DNA from: an uncultured Phycisphaerales bacterium
Lineage (GTDB): Bacteria > Planctomycetota > Phycisphaerae > Phycisphaerales > UBA1924
DNA length: 32,186 nt
Direction: 5' to 3'
NCBI GenBank assembly: GCA_903929885.1
Contig: CAIYWI010000016.1
Span: 1 to 32,186, forward strand
Shown here piece by piece: positions 20,367 through 30,765 of the stretch. Numbering within the stretch: position 1 is the stretch's first letter; each line of letters starts with the position of its first letter. The translations under genes were made by a program, and so were the position numbers. The notes under the pieces were generated by a model. That model had not been told where the DNA came from, did no database searches, and saw only the letters and a list, made by a program, of their open reading frames with translations.

Positions 20367-21236
20367 TCACCACCCCGCGCCGATGTCGCCCGCCGCGCCC
20401 GCTCCACGATCGTCGCCCTTGCGAGGCGGGCGAGGCGACTTGCCCTTGCCCGGCCGATTGCCCTCGCGATTGCCCGGCGGCTCGTACTTGGGCCTGGGCT
20501 TGGCCTGCAAGTCCTCCAGCGAACTTTGCTCGAGGTTGAGAACGAGTTCGACGTTCCGCTGAAGGTCCATGCCTGCATTCGCGTCCTCGCTCGCCGCACG
20601 CTCGGCGAGCAGGCGGAAGTGCTGACGCGACATCGTGGCCTGCGATCGCCACTCCTCCGGCGGTGCGCCTGCCAATCGCAGCAGGCGCGCCTTGTAGTAC
20701 TGCCCGGTGGCCAGATCCTCGCGAACGTCGCGTGCAAGCGACTCGGCCCCCGGTCGCCCCTCCGATTCGTCGAGCAGCGACTGCAGTTCGTCGATCCCCG
20801 ACTCGAGGCGTCCCGCCCGCACCAGCGCACGCCCTCGGAGCCATCGAACCCGATTCGCCCTCGCCGCGTCCGAACCCTTGAGCGCATCGATCGGCCCGGC
20901 CAGCGCCTCCGCCACTCGGCCCCACGCCGCCTCGGCCTCCGCTCGGGCTCGCGACTCGATCTCGCGCGTGGCTGCCAAGGCCGCCTTCGACCCCTCGACG
21001 CCGGATGCCGCGCTCATCGCCGCCAGCGTCGCCAAGTGGGCCTCGAACGCCGCTGCCTGCGCCGTTTCCGCGGCGGCGTGCAGACGCATCGCCTCCGCCA
21101 CCTGCGACGCCGCACGCTCACGCTGCCACGCGGCTTGCCCCGGTCCGAAGTGGAAGGTCGTCATCGCGACGGGCACCAAGGCCCAGGCCGACCACAGCAG
21201 CCGCGAGCGACGCGTTGCGCGAGCCCGAGTGGTCAT
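20367..21236 (-). CDS. Membrane-anchored helical-repeat (TPR-like) protein of the Bat operon
   Basis: 289 residues; the ATG at 21236 overlaps the upstream VWA gene stop (ATGA), which fixes it within a much longer open frame. An N-terminal helix (LLWSAWALVPVAMTTF, about 13-28) probably anchors it to the membrane. The rest is Ala/Glu/Arg-rich helix with at least one TPR-like unit (RWLRGRALVRAGRLESGIDE). The last 45 or so residues are a Pro/Gly/Lys/Arg tail that looks disordered. Position and shape suggest the BatC/BatE role, TPR proteins that accompany VWA proteins BatA and BatB, but there is no clear family signature. Confidence 0.78.
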   Translation of the reverse strand: MTTRARATRRSRLLWSAWALVPVAMTTFHFGPGQAAWQRERAASQVAEAMRLHAAAETAQAAAFEAHLATLAAMSAASGVEGSKAALAATREIESRARAEAEAAWGRVAEALAGPIDALKGSDAARANRVRWLRGRALVRAGRLESGIDELQSLLDESEGRPGAESLARDVREDLATGQYYKARLLRLAGAPPEEWRSQATMSRQHFRLLAERAASEDANAGMDLQRNVELVLNLEQSSLEDLQAKPRPKYEPPGNREGNRPGKGKSPRPPRKGDDRGAGAAGDIGAGW

Positions 21237-22240
21237 GTCGCCGCCTCCTCGCTCATGCTCGCCCGCACGCGACGCCGCTGCTCGCGGAACTCCCGCTGCA
21301 TGCCGAAGGCCGCCAGCAGCGGCCCGATGCCCGCCACCAACGTGGCCCCGAGTGCGGTGGCGATCAACGCGACCTCGCGCAGGCCGAGGTCCATGCCGTC
21401 GCGGGGCGAGAGCATCGTGAGGGCGTCGAGCACCGACGAGGGCAGGTGCATGCGGTTGCCGTCGTGATAGATGCCTCCGAACTTCGCCGCCACCTGCTTG
21501 AGCGTCCACGCATCCTGTCTCGACGAGTGGCCCGAGACCAGCGACGCCCGGGCGGGGTCGCCCACGCCGATCACGATGGTGTCGGCGATGGACGCCGGCA
21601 GCGAAAGCGAGCCCAGCGACGCCGCCCCCGACTCGACATCGCCGTCGCCGATCACCACGAGCGTCGCCGTCTTGCGGTCCCACGGCTTGGCCAGCCGCAC
21701 GCACTCGCGCAGGCCCGCCGCCATGTCGGTGGGGCCGGGGTCGAACCCCACGTGCATCGGCAGTCCGTCGAGCATGTTGGCGATGACGTTCTTGTCGGTG
21801 GTCTGCTCGAGCACCACCAGCGCCTTGGAGTAGAAGACCACCAGCGTGATCCGCGTGGTCTTCATGTCGATGCGGTCGAGGATGCCCTGAAAGACCTTGC
21901 CCGCCCACGCGGCACGCGTGACCTTCTCGGCATCGGGCCCCGCGTCGGCCACCTGCATGCTCGGCGACACGTCGAGACACACCAGCAGTTGGCGCGAGGC
22001 CTTGGCATCCGGAACCGCCTCGGCATCGATCGGATCGTGCCTCGCCAGCGTGACGCTGCCCCAGGCCAGCAGGAAGACGCCCAGACACCGCGCCGCGGGG
22101 GCCAGCATCGTCCACGGCGCGGGTCTGCCCGTGGGGCCGAAGGCCAGGCGAGCCACGCTTGCCACGCGTCGTGCGTGCAGACGCTCGCCGACCATGGCGA
22201 CGGCCAGGCAGCCGCAGGCGATGGCCAGGGCGATCACCAT
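21233..22240 (-). CDS. VWA-domain membrane protein, BatB-like
   Basis: 335 residues. Two N-terminal hydrophobic stretches (about 1-18 and 44-66) are followed by a von Willebrand A domain (about 84-280) with an intact metal-ion site: D90-V-S92-P-S94, T171 in GPTDMAAGL and D199 in VIGDGD. A C-terminal hydrophobic stretch follows (about 291-312, LREVALIATALGATLVAGIG). It begins seven bases inside the end of the preceding VWA gene. A second VWA protein in a MoxR/DUF58 operon is the usual BatB position. Such proteins probably bind protein partners in the periplasm; a phenotype cannot be inferred here. Confidence 0.85.
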   Translation of the reverse strand: MVIALAIACGCLAVAMVGERLHARRVASVARLAFGPTGRPAPWTMLAPAARCLGVFLLAWGSVTLARHDPIDAEAVPDAKASRQLLVCLDVSPSMQVADAGPDAEKVTRAAWAGKVFQGILDRIDMKTTRITLVVFYSKALVVLEQTTDKNVIANMLDGLPMHVGFDPGPTDMAAGLRECVRLAKPWDRKTATLVVIGDGDVESGAASLGSLSLPASIADTIVIGVGDPARASLVSGHSSRQDAWTLKQVAAKFGGIYHDGNRMHLPSSVLDALTMLSPRDGMDLGLREVALIATALGATLVAGIGPLLAAFGMQREFREQRRRVRASMSEEAAT

Positions 22241-23133
22241 GGCGTGTACCTCGCGCCGAGCAGGGAGAGCGAGTGCAACGCCGCGACGGCCGCCGCCGCG
22301 ATGGCGAAGGGCCCGAAGAAGTCCAGCGGCGCGGTGCCCGCGGGCTTGAAGACCGCCGGCTTCATGCGGTCGATGTGGTCGAAGACCTGACGAATCGTCC
22401 CCTCGTCCGCCGCGGCGAGCGCCTGGCCGCCCGTCGCCCGCGCGATCTCCACCACCGAGTCGGGGATGTCGTCCTGCGACACGTGGATGTGGTAGAGCGT
22501 GATGCCCGCCTCCTGGAGTTCCTGCGCAATCTCCAGTTCGCTCCCGCCGCCAAGGTCGAAGCTGTCGCCGTCGGAGACGAGGATGATCATCCGGTCGCCC
22601 GGAGCCGCGTCGGCCTCGAAGAGGTCGCGAGCGTACCGCAAGGCCGCGCCGATCAGCGTGCCTCCCATGTGCGAAGGTTGGTTCGACGGATTCGCGAAGG
22701 GCATCGCCTGCCTGATCGCCGAGAGATCCCGCGTCAGGGGCACCCACCGCATCTGCGCCGAGCCGAAGATCATCAGCCCGAAGGCGTCCCCCTCGCGACG
22801 CCTCGTGAACTCCGTGATCGCCTCCGACGCCCTTCGGTACGGGTCGCCCGACATGCTGCCCGACACGTCCATGCAGATCTGGATGTTCGTCAACTGCCGC
22901 TCGCGACGAGTCTGCTGCAGCGTCTGCGGCCCCGCGAGCATCACGATCGCCAAGGCCAGCGCCAGCAGCGGCACCGTGTCGAACGCCCCCAGCGCAAGGC
23001 CCGTCCATCGCCGCCTCGGTCGCTCGCCGAAGTCCAGTGGCAGCGTCACGCCCGGCGCGCGGGCCGCCACCGTCCACGCCAACAGCACCGGCAACGCCAG
23101 CAGCAACAGCACCCATGGATGCGTGAACGTCAA
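22234..23133 (-). CDS. VWA-domain membrane protein, BatA-like
   Basis: 299 residues from a TTG at 23133 that overlaps the upstream stop (TTGA). GGAGG nine bases upstream supports it, and the product then begins FTHPWVLLLLALPVLLAW, the standard BatA/BatB N-terminal membrane helix. An open frame back to 23241 would add unrelated residues. A second helix lies at about 52-68. The VWA domain (about 84-265) has D89-V-S91-G-S93, T159 in GGTLIG and D188 in VSDGD. A last hydrophobic stretch (about 271-292) completes the topology. It sits between a membrane protein of unknown type and the BatB-like gene. Confidence 0.86.
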   Translation of the reverse strand: MTFTHPWVLLLLALPVLLAWTVAARAPGVTLPLDFGERPRRRWTGLALGAFDTVPLLALALAIVMLAGPQTLQQTRRERQLTNIQICMDVSGSMSGDPYRRASEAITEFTRRREGDAFGLMIFGSAQMRWVPLTRDLSAIRQAMPFANPSNQPSHMGGTLIGAALRYARDLFEADAAPGDRMIILVSDGDSFDLGGGSELEIAQELQEAGITLYHIHVSQDDIPDSVVEIARATGGQALAAADEGTIRQVFDHIDRMKPAVFKPAGTAPLDFFGPFAIAAAAVAALHSLSLLGARYTPW

Positions 23134-23936
23134 GACGCTCCGCCTCCCCCCGTCGTCGCTTCGCGCATCGCGACGGCCCGAAGTCGCGACAACGCGATCT
23201 CCTGTGCGGCGGCCGGGTCGCTCGCCTTCGCGTGCAACCACGCCTCGAGCGCCAGCACCACGTCGCGAGTGCGATCGTCGCTCCTCGCTCGCATCATCGC
23301 CGTCGCGATCGCCTCGTCACGCTCGGCCACGGTCGCCCGCTGGTGACGCAGCGCGAGCAGCTCGAGCGCCGCTCGCCGCTCGATCCCTCGTTCGCCGCCG
23401 GCGCCCGGGCCCGTCCACGACTCCAGCATCGCCAGCAACTGCTCGGCCAGCGTCGGCTCGGGGGCGGGAGGCGGCGGAGGCGCCGCAACCGGACGGTTCA
23501 GCCGCCTCCGCACGTACGCCGCCACGGGAGCCAGCGCCCACGCGCAGCCGATGGTCGCCAGGGCCGCCACGTATCCGCGGCTGAACGGCAGGTTCGGCTC
23601 GGCCAGTCCCAGCACGTCGGTGGCATGGCCCGGCGGCAGCGTGCTCTCGATCCGCACCGTCATCGCCGACAGGCCCGAAGGGGCTCCGCCGTCAGGCCGC
23701 ATCAGGAACTCGCGAAGATCGTGCTCGCCGGCCACAAGCCCGATGAACTCGACGCGCTGACGCCCCGAGGCGTCGACCGGCTCGACCCGAACCACCACCC
23801 GCGGCTGTTCGCCGGCCGCGATGGGCCTCGCCACCAGCGGCTTCCCTTTCGCATCGATGGTGATCGACGATGCCAGTCCGCGCGGGGCGACAGGCAACGG
23901 ATCAACCGCGACCAAGGCCGCCAGCCACAGCATCAT
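23130..23936 (-). CDS. Membrane protein of unknown family in the Bat operon (DUF4381-like position)
   Basis: 268 residues from ATGATG at 23936, overlapping the DUF58 stop; the long open frame upstream lies within DUF58 and is a shadow. A short signal-like N-terminus (MMLWLAALVAVDP) is followed by a beta-rich part (about 20-125). One membrane helix follows (about 132-152, AALATIGCAWALAPVAAYV), then a Pro-rich hinge (about 162-172) and a helical cytoplasmic tail. In many MoxR/Bat operons a DUF4381 protein stands between DUF58 and BatA; the order fits, but I cannot confirm the family from motifs. Its stop overlaps the BatA-like TTG start. Confidence 0.75.
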   Translation of the reverse strand: MMLWLAALVAVDPLPVAPRGLASSITIDAKGKPLVARPIAAGEQPRVVVRVEPVDASGRQRVEFIGLVAGEHDLREFLMRPDGGAPSGLSAMTVRIESTLPPGHATDVLGLAEPNLPFSRGYVAALATIGCAWALAPVAAYVRRRLNRPVAAPPPPPAPEPTLAEQLLAMLESWTGPGAGGERGIERRAALELLALRHQRATVAERDEAIATAMMRARSDDRTRDVVLALEAWLHAKASDPAAAQEIALSRLRAVAMREATTGGGGAS

Positions 23937-24847
23937 CGCGACCCCCGCGAGAGGGCGGCCCTGGCCGCAAGGAACCGTCGCAGCGGCGCGACAAACGGCT
24001 CGTCGGTGCGAAGGCACACCGAGGCAATCCCCGCGCCCGCGAGATCGGTCCGCACCCGCTCGACGCGACCGGAGGCCACGTCGACGCCGCGTCCGAGGAA
24101 GGAGCGACCCGTTTCGGCCTCCTCGCCCCTGAAGAATCCCGCCCGGAAGGGAATGATCTCCGCCGGGTCGACGATGTGCACCACCGCGACATCGTGGCGC
24201 TGAGCCATTTGGCGGAGCGAGGACATCGCCTTGGGGTCGTGCAGATCGCTGATGACGAGCACCATGGCGGTGCGGCCGAGCCCGGCTTGCAGTCGTGCGA
24301 GTCTGACGGCGAGCGTGGTGGGTTCGTCGCACGCAGGCGTCAGCAGGGGATCGATCGCCCGCCACAGGTCGCTCGCGCGAAGACTCGGCGACATCGGGCT
24401 CGTTCGAGCGCCGGCTCCGATGATGGCCACCGGGCTCATGCGTCGCTGGGCGAGCAGGCCCGTGCCCGCGGCGGTCCACACGGCGATGTCGTGCTTGCTC
24501 AGGGGCGTCGACGCGACGGCCATGGAGGCCGAGGTGTCGACGACGATGTGCACGCACGTTCGCTTGAGGGCCTCGTATTCCTTGACGAAGGGCTTGCCCG
24601 TGCGGGCCGTCAGTCGCCAGTCGAGTTGTCGCACCGAATCGCCGGGCTGGTAGAGGCGAGAACTCGCGTATTCGAGCCCGCCGCCGACGAAGCGGGAGAC
24701 GTCGGAGCCGAAGGCCAGGTCGTCGGCGAGGCGGCGCACGACCATCTCGAAGTTGCCGCGAGCCAGCGAGGCGGGCGCGTGCGAAGGCGATCCGCCGGCC
24801 GCGGGGGCGGCCTCGAGGTCGGAAGCGGTGGAGGAGGCCGAGGGCAT
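23933..24847 (-). CDS. DUF58 domain protein
   Basis: 304 residues. The DUF58 signature is plain: LYQPGDSVRQLDWRLTARTG (65-84) followed by PFVKEYE. A VWA-like fold then starts with VVDTSASM (D104, S106, S108), so a metal site may be kept. There are no membrane helices, consistent with a cytoplasmic partner of MoxR. The start lies ten bases after the MoxR stop, and the stop overlaps the next gene (ATGATG), so it is firmly inside the operon. DUF58 next to MoxR and VWA genes is the conserved core of this operon type. Confidence 0.92.
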   Translation of the reverse strand: MPSASSTASDLEAAPAAGGSPSHAPASLARGNFEMVVRRLADDLAFGSDVSRFVGGGLEYASSRLYQPGDSVRQLDWRLTARTGKPFVKEYEALKRTCVHIVVDTSASMAVASTPLSKHDIAVWTAAGTGLLAQRRMSPVAIIGAGARTSPMSPSLRASDLWRAIDPLLTPACDEPTTLAVRLARLQAGLGRTAMVLVISDLHDPKAMSSLRQMAQRHDVAVVHIVDPAEIIPFRAGFFRGEEAETGRSFLGRGVDVASGRVERVRTDLAGAGIASVCLRTDEPFVAPLRRFLAARAALSRGSR

Positions 24848-24857
24848 CGGGCGTGGT

Positions 24858-25865
<1,008 letters not shown>

Positions 25866-25902
25866 GGTCGTGGCTCGCTCGATGAAGGGGATGGAACGGA
25901 TG

Positions 25903-27045
25903 TCACTTCGACTCGGCCTTGCCGGGGGCGGGTTCGGCCAGTAGTTTCTCGAGCACGGCCTTGAGACTTCCCGCCTTCAGGCCTGCCGCCCGCACCGTGC
26001 CCGTTCGGTCGATCACGAACGTCGTCGGTTGCATCGTCGCGTTGAACGCCGCGGCGGTCTTTCCCTTGGCGTTCTTGTCGTCGGCCTTGCCCTCGCCCTT
26101 CGACTCGACGGCGCCATCGCGTGCCGCCGGCGTCGTGATCTTCATCTTGGCGAGCGACTCTTGCATCTTGTCCCAGTGCGACGCAGGATCGCAAACGGCC
26201 ACGAAGGCGACGCCCTGCGAGCCGAACTCGCTCGCCGCCGCTCCGAAGGCCTCGAGCTCCTTGCGGGCCGCCGTTCGCGTGGACGTGAAGTGCACCACCG
26301 TGATGGCGCCCTTGAAGGCCGATTCCGGCGGGGCAGTGCCCCCGGCCCATGTCTCGACGTCGAGAGCGGGCATGGGCTTGCCCTCCATCGCCATCAACGC
26401 CTTGGAGCGCATCCGTCCGCCGAGGTACGCATCGTCGGCGAACTCCCCCGCGCCCGCCGCGGCCTCGGTGCCCGCAGGGCCGGGCTCGGCCAGGAGCACC
26501 TTGACGGCATCGGCCACGCGATTGGGGAAGAGGCCCGCGCCGCGAACCACGCCCGCCTTGTCGATCACGACATAGGTGGGCCAGAACTGCACCTTGTACG
26601 CCGCCGCGGTGACGCTCAACGGGCGCTGCTTCTTGTCGATGGCGATGGGGTAGTTGATGCCCCGCGCCTTGACGACGCCTGCGGCCTTGTCGCTCCCCGA
26701 GTTGCCGTCGTGCACGCCGATGAACACGAGGTCCTTGCCCTTGTGCTCGTTCACGAGCTTGATGTTCTCGGGAATGGCCGCCATGCACGGGCCGCACCAG
26801 GTGGCCCAGAAGTCGAGCACGATCACCTTGCCCCTGTTGTCCTTGATCGTCGTGGCGTCGCCGATCCACGACGCGATGTCCAACTCGGGCGCCGGCTTGC
26901 CCTCCAGGCTCTTGAGCGGCGCGGGACGCTTCTCGGCCTCGAAGAACCACTCGTCGGGGAAGGGCTTGGACTGGGCCAGCACGGGGGTGGCCATCGCCAT
27001 GGCGACGGCCGCGACAAGGACGCGGGCAAGGGGGCTGGACCGCAT
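25903..27045 (-). CDS. Exported TlpA-like thioredoxin-fold protein with two domains
   Basis: 380 residues. GAGGAG nine bases before the ATG and a signal peptide (about 1-24, ending VLAQ) fix the start. The first domain is TlpA/AhpC-type with the redox pair C84 and C87 in FWATWCGPCMAAIPENI, followed by FWPTYVVID. A second thioredoxin-like domain (about 215-375) has PMPALDVETW, a strand-turn VVHFTSTRTAARKE where Ser-Thr-Arg-Thr stands at the CxxC position, and PTTFVIDRTGTVRAAG. The second domain therefore lacks the redox cysteines. A Lys/Asp/Gly-rich insert lies within it. Probably a periplasmic thiol protein; it may be cotranscribed with moxR. Confidence 0.87.
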   Translation of the reverse strand: MRSSPLARVLVAAVAMAMATPVLAQSKPFPDEWFFEAEKRPAPLKSLEGKPAPELDIASWIGDATTIKDNRGKVIVLDFWATWCGPCMAAIPENIKLVNEHKGKDLVFIGVHDGNSGSDKAAGVVKARGINYPIAIDKKQRPLSVTAAAYKVQFWPTYVVIDKAGVVRGAGLFPNRVADAVKVLLAEPGPAGTEAAAGAGEFADDAYLGGRMRSKALMAMEGKPMPALDVETWAGGTAPPESAFKGAITVVHFTSTRTAARKELEAFGAAASEFGSQGVAFVAVCDPASHWDKMQESLAKMKITTPAARDGAVESKGEGKADDKNAKGKTAAAFNATMQPTTFVIDRTGTVRAAGLKAGSLKAVLEKLLAEPAPGKAESK

Positions 27046-27163
27046 GGCGATGGACTCCTCAATGGTCGGTGGCGAGCGTGCGGCTCAGTGTATCCGGGCA
27101 TGGGTTCCGAAGGTCTGATACCACGCGTTCTGACGCGGGTTGCCTCGCTCGGAACGCCGATGT

Positions 27164-27193
27164 CCGACGCTCCCCGACGCATGCCGCTATCAT
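27164..27193 (+). promoter_or_regulatory. Candidate promoter of the thrS leader
   Basis: TATCAT (27188-27193) matches the bacterial -10 consensus at five of six positions. CCGACG (27164-27169), eighteen bases upstream, shares only GAC with a -35 box. Initiation seven or eight bases after the -10 would fall at about 27201, the first base of the leader reading frame, so that frame may be read without a 5' untranslated region. The rest of the gap from 27046 to 27163 shows no clear feature apart from the ribosome-binding site of the minus-strand gene. Confidence 0.45.
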
Positions 27194-27200
27194 CCCGCGA

Positions 27201-27245
27201 ATGACCAGCCGGCCCCACACCATGACGTGCACGACCTCTCGATGA
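27201..27245 (+). CDS. Candidate threonine-rich leader peptide of thrS
   Basis: A 14-codon frame reads Met-Thr-Ser-Arg-Pro-His-Thr-Met-Thr-Cys-Thr-Thr-Ser-Arg-stop. Five codons are threonine (ACC, ACC, ACG, ACG, ACC), four of them within codons 7-12. It begins where transcription from the TATCAT box should start and ends exactly at the foot of a hairpin, 117 bases before thrS. Leader peptides rich in the cognate amino acid are the sensors of ribosome-mediated attenuation, known for example for the threonine operon of enterobacteria. There is no ribosome-binding site, so it would need leaderless initiation. Proposed from layout only; an accidental frame is possible. Confidence 0.5.
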   Translation: MTSRPHTMTCTTSR

Positions 27246-27270
27246 CGCGGCCAAGCCGGCCCCGCCGCGT
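27245..27270 (+). promoter_or_regulatory. Hairpin starting at the leader-peptide stop codon
   Basis: ACGCGGC (27245-27251) and GCCGCGT (27264-27270) form a perfect seven-base-pair stem with a 12-base loop. The first base is the last base of the leader TGA. The loop holds GCCGGCCCC (27255-27263), which also occurs inside the leader frame (27208-27216). Its first five bases can pair with CCGGC (27296-27300) in the left arm of the downstream terminator-like hairpin. A ribosome held on threonine codons 11-12 would cover the 5' arm and could free this segment. This switching model is inference. Confidence 0.45.
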
Positions 27271-27290
27271 GTAGAACCCCGTCCCCTCCC

Positions 27291-27318
27291 GAGGCCCGGC
27301 ACCCCATCGCCGGGCCTC
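27291..27318 (+). terminator. Terminator-like hairpin in the thrS leader (candidate attenuator)
   Basis: GAGGCCCGGC (27291-27300) and GCCGGGCCTC (27309-27318) form a perfect ten-base-pair stem with an eight-base loop, followed by GTTCGTTTGCTC, a weak T-rich run. It stands 43 bases before the thrS start and in the same direction, so it cannot simply end an upstream plus-strand gene: the upstream gene is divergent. That position is what suggests attenuation rather than ordinary termination. Confidence 0.55.
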
Positions 27319-27361
27319 GTTCGTTTGCTCTCCGCCTCACCCCCCCGACCCAGCCCCAGCC

Positions 27362-29569
<2,208 letters not shown>

Positions 29570-29596
29570 GGGCAGGGGTGAGGCCGGGGGTGGGCC

Positions 29597-30382
29597 TTAT
29601 GCCCCGAGAATGTTCACGCCGCAGTCGACGTAGATCGTCTCGCCCGTCACCCCGCTGGCAAGGTCGCTGCACAGGTAGACGGCGGTCTTGCCCACGTCCG
29701 CGCCTTCGACGCCGCGGCGGAGCGGGGCGTGGGTGGAGACGGCGTCGGCCATCTTCTCGGTGCCGCCCACGGCCGAGCTGGCCAGCGTGCGGAGGTAGCC
29801 CCCGGAGATGCAGTTGACGCGGATGCCCGCCTCGCCCAGTTCGTTGGCGAGGTAGCGGTTGGTGCACTCGAGGGCGGCCTTGGCCACGCCCATGATGTTG
29901 TACCCCGGCACCACCTTCTCCGCCCCGTAGTACGACATGCTGAGGATCGAACCCCCGCCATTTCGCTGCATCAGCGGCTTAGCCGCGCGGGCGAAGGCCA
30001 CCAGCGTGTACGCCGAGATGTCGATGGCGCTCAGATACTGCGCGCGGGGCGTGGTCACGAACTTGCCGGGCTGCAGCAGGTCGCGTTCGGCGAAGGCGAT
30101 CGAGTGAATGACAAAGTCCAGCCGCGGGAAGTCTTGGCCGTACTTCGCGAAGACCGCTTCGATATCGGCGTCGTTCGAGGCGTCGAGGGGTTGCAGCCAC
30201 GCGTCGGGCTTGCCCATCTCGGTCAGCGACCGCTTCACGCGATGGGCGTTGCGGTCGCCGGGCAGGTGGGTGAAGGCACACGTCGCGCCGTGGTCGGTAA
30301 GGGCCTTGGCGATGTGCCACGCGTAGGAACGCTCGTTGGCCACGCCGATCACGAGCCCGGACTTGCCTGCAAGAAGAGTCAT
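29597..30382 (-). CDS. fabI: Enoyl-[acyl-carrier-protein] reductase (NADH)
   Basis: 261 residues, the usual FabI length. It reduces enoyl-ACP in the last step of each fatty-acid elongation cycle. The divergent SDR features are clear: GLVIGVANERSYAWHIAKAL near 9-28 (nucleotide-binding Gly-x5-Ser type), DFVIHSIAFAERDLL (89-103) and the catalytic set Y151, Y161, K168 in SYYGAEKVVPGYNIMGVAK. The ATG at 30382 gives the normal N-terminus; the in-frame ATG at 30472 adds an Arg-rich stretch. GGAGG ends only one base before the ATG, too close for a standard ribosome-binding site. An IS110-type element is inserted about 117 bases upstream, so the native promoter region may be altered. Confidence 0.95.
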   Translation of the reverse strand: MTLLAGKSGLVIGVANERSYAWHIAKALTDHGATCAFTHLPGDRNAHRVKRSLTEMGKPDAWLQPLDASNDADIEAVFAKYGQDFPRLDFVIHSIAFAERDLLQPGKFVTTPRAQYLSAIDISAYTLVAFARAAKPLMQRNGGGSILSMSYYGAEKVVPGYNIMGVAKAALECTNRYLANELGEAGIRVNCISGGYLRTLASSAVGGTEKMADAVSTHAPLRRGVEGADVGKTAVYLCSDLASGVTGETIYVDCGVNILGA

Positions 30383-30468
30383 GCCTCCAGCGTATGACCG
30401 TGCCGGGCGAAGGGGAAGGGCCCGGCGCCGGCCGACCACGCCGCGTACCACGCGGTGATTCCCCGCTC

Positions 30469-30498
30469 CCATCGCGAAGCGATGCCCGGGCGTAGCCG
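30469..30498 (-). repeat. REP-like palindromic unit, left of the IS element
   Basis: Read on the minus strand it is CGGCTACG, six bases, then CATCGCTTCGCGATGG, a perfect palindrome around TTC. The same 30-base plan occurs on the plus strand at 32136-32165 beyond the other end of the IS element (CGGCTACG, six bases, CACCGCTTCGCGGTGG). The paired changes T to C and A to G keep the stem, as expected for a conserved RNA or DNA hairpin family. Confidence 0.6.
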
Positions 30499-30564
30499 TC
30501 TATAGAGAATCGCACGAAGTCAAGTGACAGTTCGGATTCCGGACAGGATGCTCATTCGTCTATC

Positions 30565-30762
30565 CGAGCTCGGCCCGCGAAGGCCTGCCCATGTTGGTGG
30601 CATCCGAAAGACAACGGAACGGGCTGCCCCATCGGGGGACGGGTGTTGATTCCCACGGCTACGTCGAGCTCGCCACATTCCGCCATCAAGCTTCCTGTCG
30701 GGTCCTTGCCGCCACGCGACCGCGTGAGACGCTCCGACGACGGGATCGACCCGCCGCGTCGG
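30565..30762 (-). ncRNA. Candidate bridge RNA of the IS110-family element
   Basis: This is the 3' non-coding part, directly after the transposase stop. It opens with a hairpin (30762-30734: CCGACG/CGTCGG with inner CGGG/CCCG). Two copies of CGAGCTCG (30672-30665 and 30572-30565) can form an eight-base-pair stem enclosing 92 bases. Inside, minus strand 5' to 3', CGTAGCCGT (30663-30655) is identical to the DNA left of the element (30491-30499, plus strand). Sixteen bases later CCCCCGATGGGG (30638-30627) is complementary at 11 of 12 positions to the DNA right of it (31930-31941, plus strand). Matching opposite strands on the two sides is how a target-binding loop works. The following part (30626-30573) could hold the donor loop, but I could not find donor guides. 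Transcript ends are unknown. Confidence 0.6.
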
Positions 30763-30765
30763 CCC

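Noticed and set aside
16512..21467. Very long plus-strand open frame (1651 codons) opposite the Bat operon
   Set aside because: It is antisense to well-supported genes, has Arg/His/Gly-rich composition without motifs, and is explained by high GC at third codon positions.
27046..27361. T-box leader before thrS
   Set aside because: No T-box consensus (TGGNACCGCG-type) is present; the layout instead fits a leader-peptide attenuator.
30499..30523. Outward-facing IS promoter TTGACT/TATAGA for fabI
   Set aside because: The spacer is only 13 bases, too short for a standard promoter; kept only as a remark.
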